5,462 bases of DNA from an uncultured Pseudomonadota bacterium (GTDB lineage Bacteria > SAR324 > NAC60-12), in the NCBI GenBank assembly GCA_913052275.1, contig CAJXDX010000119.1, positions 1 through 5,462 of the forward strand. The letters run 5' to 3'. Below are positions 5,037 through 5,462 of the stretch, piece after piece (the first letter of the stretch is position 1; each line of letters opens with the position of its first letter). Made by a program: the position numbers and the translations under genes. The notes beneath the pieces were generated by a model. The model saw only the letters and a program-made list of their open reading frames with translations, had not been told where the DNA came from and ran no database searches.

Positions 5037-5462
5037 TCAGACTGGTTCAATAACACAATTCATCAAAACTTCAGGCACATGTGATTCATTGGGGAGTAAA
5101 AGCAGAGTGCTGACAATCCGGGCAATGTCTTGAGGATGGGACATAATTTCCTGCTTAACAGACGGAGCATGAATTGCTGTCATTTCGGACTGCACGTAAC
5201 CGGGGCAAACAGCTGTTACCCTGATTCCATCTTCCCAGCCCTGCATACGGGCAGTATGAGAGGCTGCCAGTGCGGCATATTTGCTCATTGAATATCCAAC
5301 CCAGTTCCCTTTTACTCTTTTTCCGGACATTGAAATAATATCAATTATGCGTCCACAACCCGATTTACGCAAATAGGGGAATGCAAGGCGGGTTAAGCGC
5401 AGCGGAGCTTTGGCATTTACTTCCCACATTTCATCCAGCAATTCTTCCGAATCATCTTCAAG
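5037..5462 (-). CDS. Short-chain dehydrogenase/reductase, N-terminus beyond the window (5' partial)
   Basis: The visible 141 residues are the C-terminal part of a classical NAD(P)-dependent short-chain dehydrogenase/reductase, normally about 230-260 residues. The frame is open to the right edge; the TTG at 5441 is an internal leucine codon, not a start. Family marks, numbered from the first visible residue, are the structural Asn16 in EVNAKAP, the catalytic Ser44 in IISMSG, Tyr57 and Lys61 in YSMSK, and the VCPGYVQSEM segment (85-94) after strand six, where PG precedes the substrate-side loop. The catalytic set is therefore complete in what can be seen. The Rossmann TGxxxGxG nucleotide-binding motif must lie in the missing part, so NADH versus NADPH preference cannot be judged. 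The substrate is unknown, as many such enzymes act on 3-oxoacyl groups, sugars or alcohols. The end, at EPV followed by TGA, is natural. It lies 245 bases upstream of adk on the same strand, probably as a separate transcription unit. Confidence 0.9.
   Translation of the reverse strand, partial: LEDDSEELLDEMWEVNAKAPLRLTRLAFPYLRKSGCGRIIDIISMSGKRVKGNWVGYSMSKYAALAASHTARMQGWEDGIRVTAVCPGYVQSEMTAIHAPSVKQEIMSHPQDIARIVSTLLLLPNESHVPEVLMNCVIEPV

Noticed and set aside
5037..5441. Complete 134-residue reductase starting at TTG 5441
   Set aside because: The frame stays open to the window edge, and the part from 5441 lacks the nucleotide-binding half every such enzyme needs. The TTG is an internal leucine codon in the usual stretch before the conserved Asn.
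1..5462. CRISPR array, tRNA, rRNA, insertion sequence, toxin-antitoxin or phage-defence module
   Set aside because: No spaced direct repeats, cloverleaf, transposase motif, terminal repeats or defence-family domains were seen on either strand. The known genes are housekeeping or generic families.

Overview
The window is an ordinary chromosomal segment of a Gram-negative bacterium. It has moderate GC in the genes and AT-rich spacers. The exported FecR-domain protein points to a periplasm. The long-form adenylate kinase and the full-length MnmG (630 residues) fit a proteobacterium or a Desulfobacterota/Desulfovibrionales-like lineage. That placement is by general resemblance only and is not firm. 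I see no rRNA, tRNA, CRISPR array, insertion sequence, phage gene or attachment site.

Layout from left to right: (1) the last codons of a probable plus-strand gene (1-53), then a short AT-rich leader. (2) A plus-strand gene for a secreted FecR-domain protein (133-1122). (3) A short convergent spacer with an A/T-tract hairpin (about 1144-1183). (4) A minus-strand block, read from right to left: adk (4791-4126), mnmG (4004-2112) and an EamA/DMT-family membrane transporter (2115-1207). mnmG and the transporter overlap by four bases and are probably translationally coupled. The 121-bp adk-mnmG gap holds a plausible sigma70-type promoter and two inverted repeats, so mnmG and the transporter may be transcribed both from there and by read-through from adk. 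(5) A 245-bp AT-rich spacer with inverted repeats and two short overlapping open frames, one per strand. (6) The 3' part of a minus-strand short-chain dehydrogenase/reductase gene running off the right edge (5462-5037).

The central block is mostly housekeeping. Adk balances adenine nucleotides. MnmG, with MnmE encoded elsewhere, modifies the wobble uridine of certain tRNAs. The transporter probably moves a small metabolite across the inner membrane. The FecR-domain protein has no visible sigma factor or TonB receptor beside it and probably is not a classical iron-sensing anti-sigma factor. No clearly new multi-gene system is visible. The points most worth a second look are an atypical stretch in MnmG, the cysteine-free lid of Adk, the uncharacterised C-terminal half of the FecR protein, the TTGA stop/start overlap, the lack of clear Shine-Dalgarno sequences, and the structured spacers around adk and mnmG.
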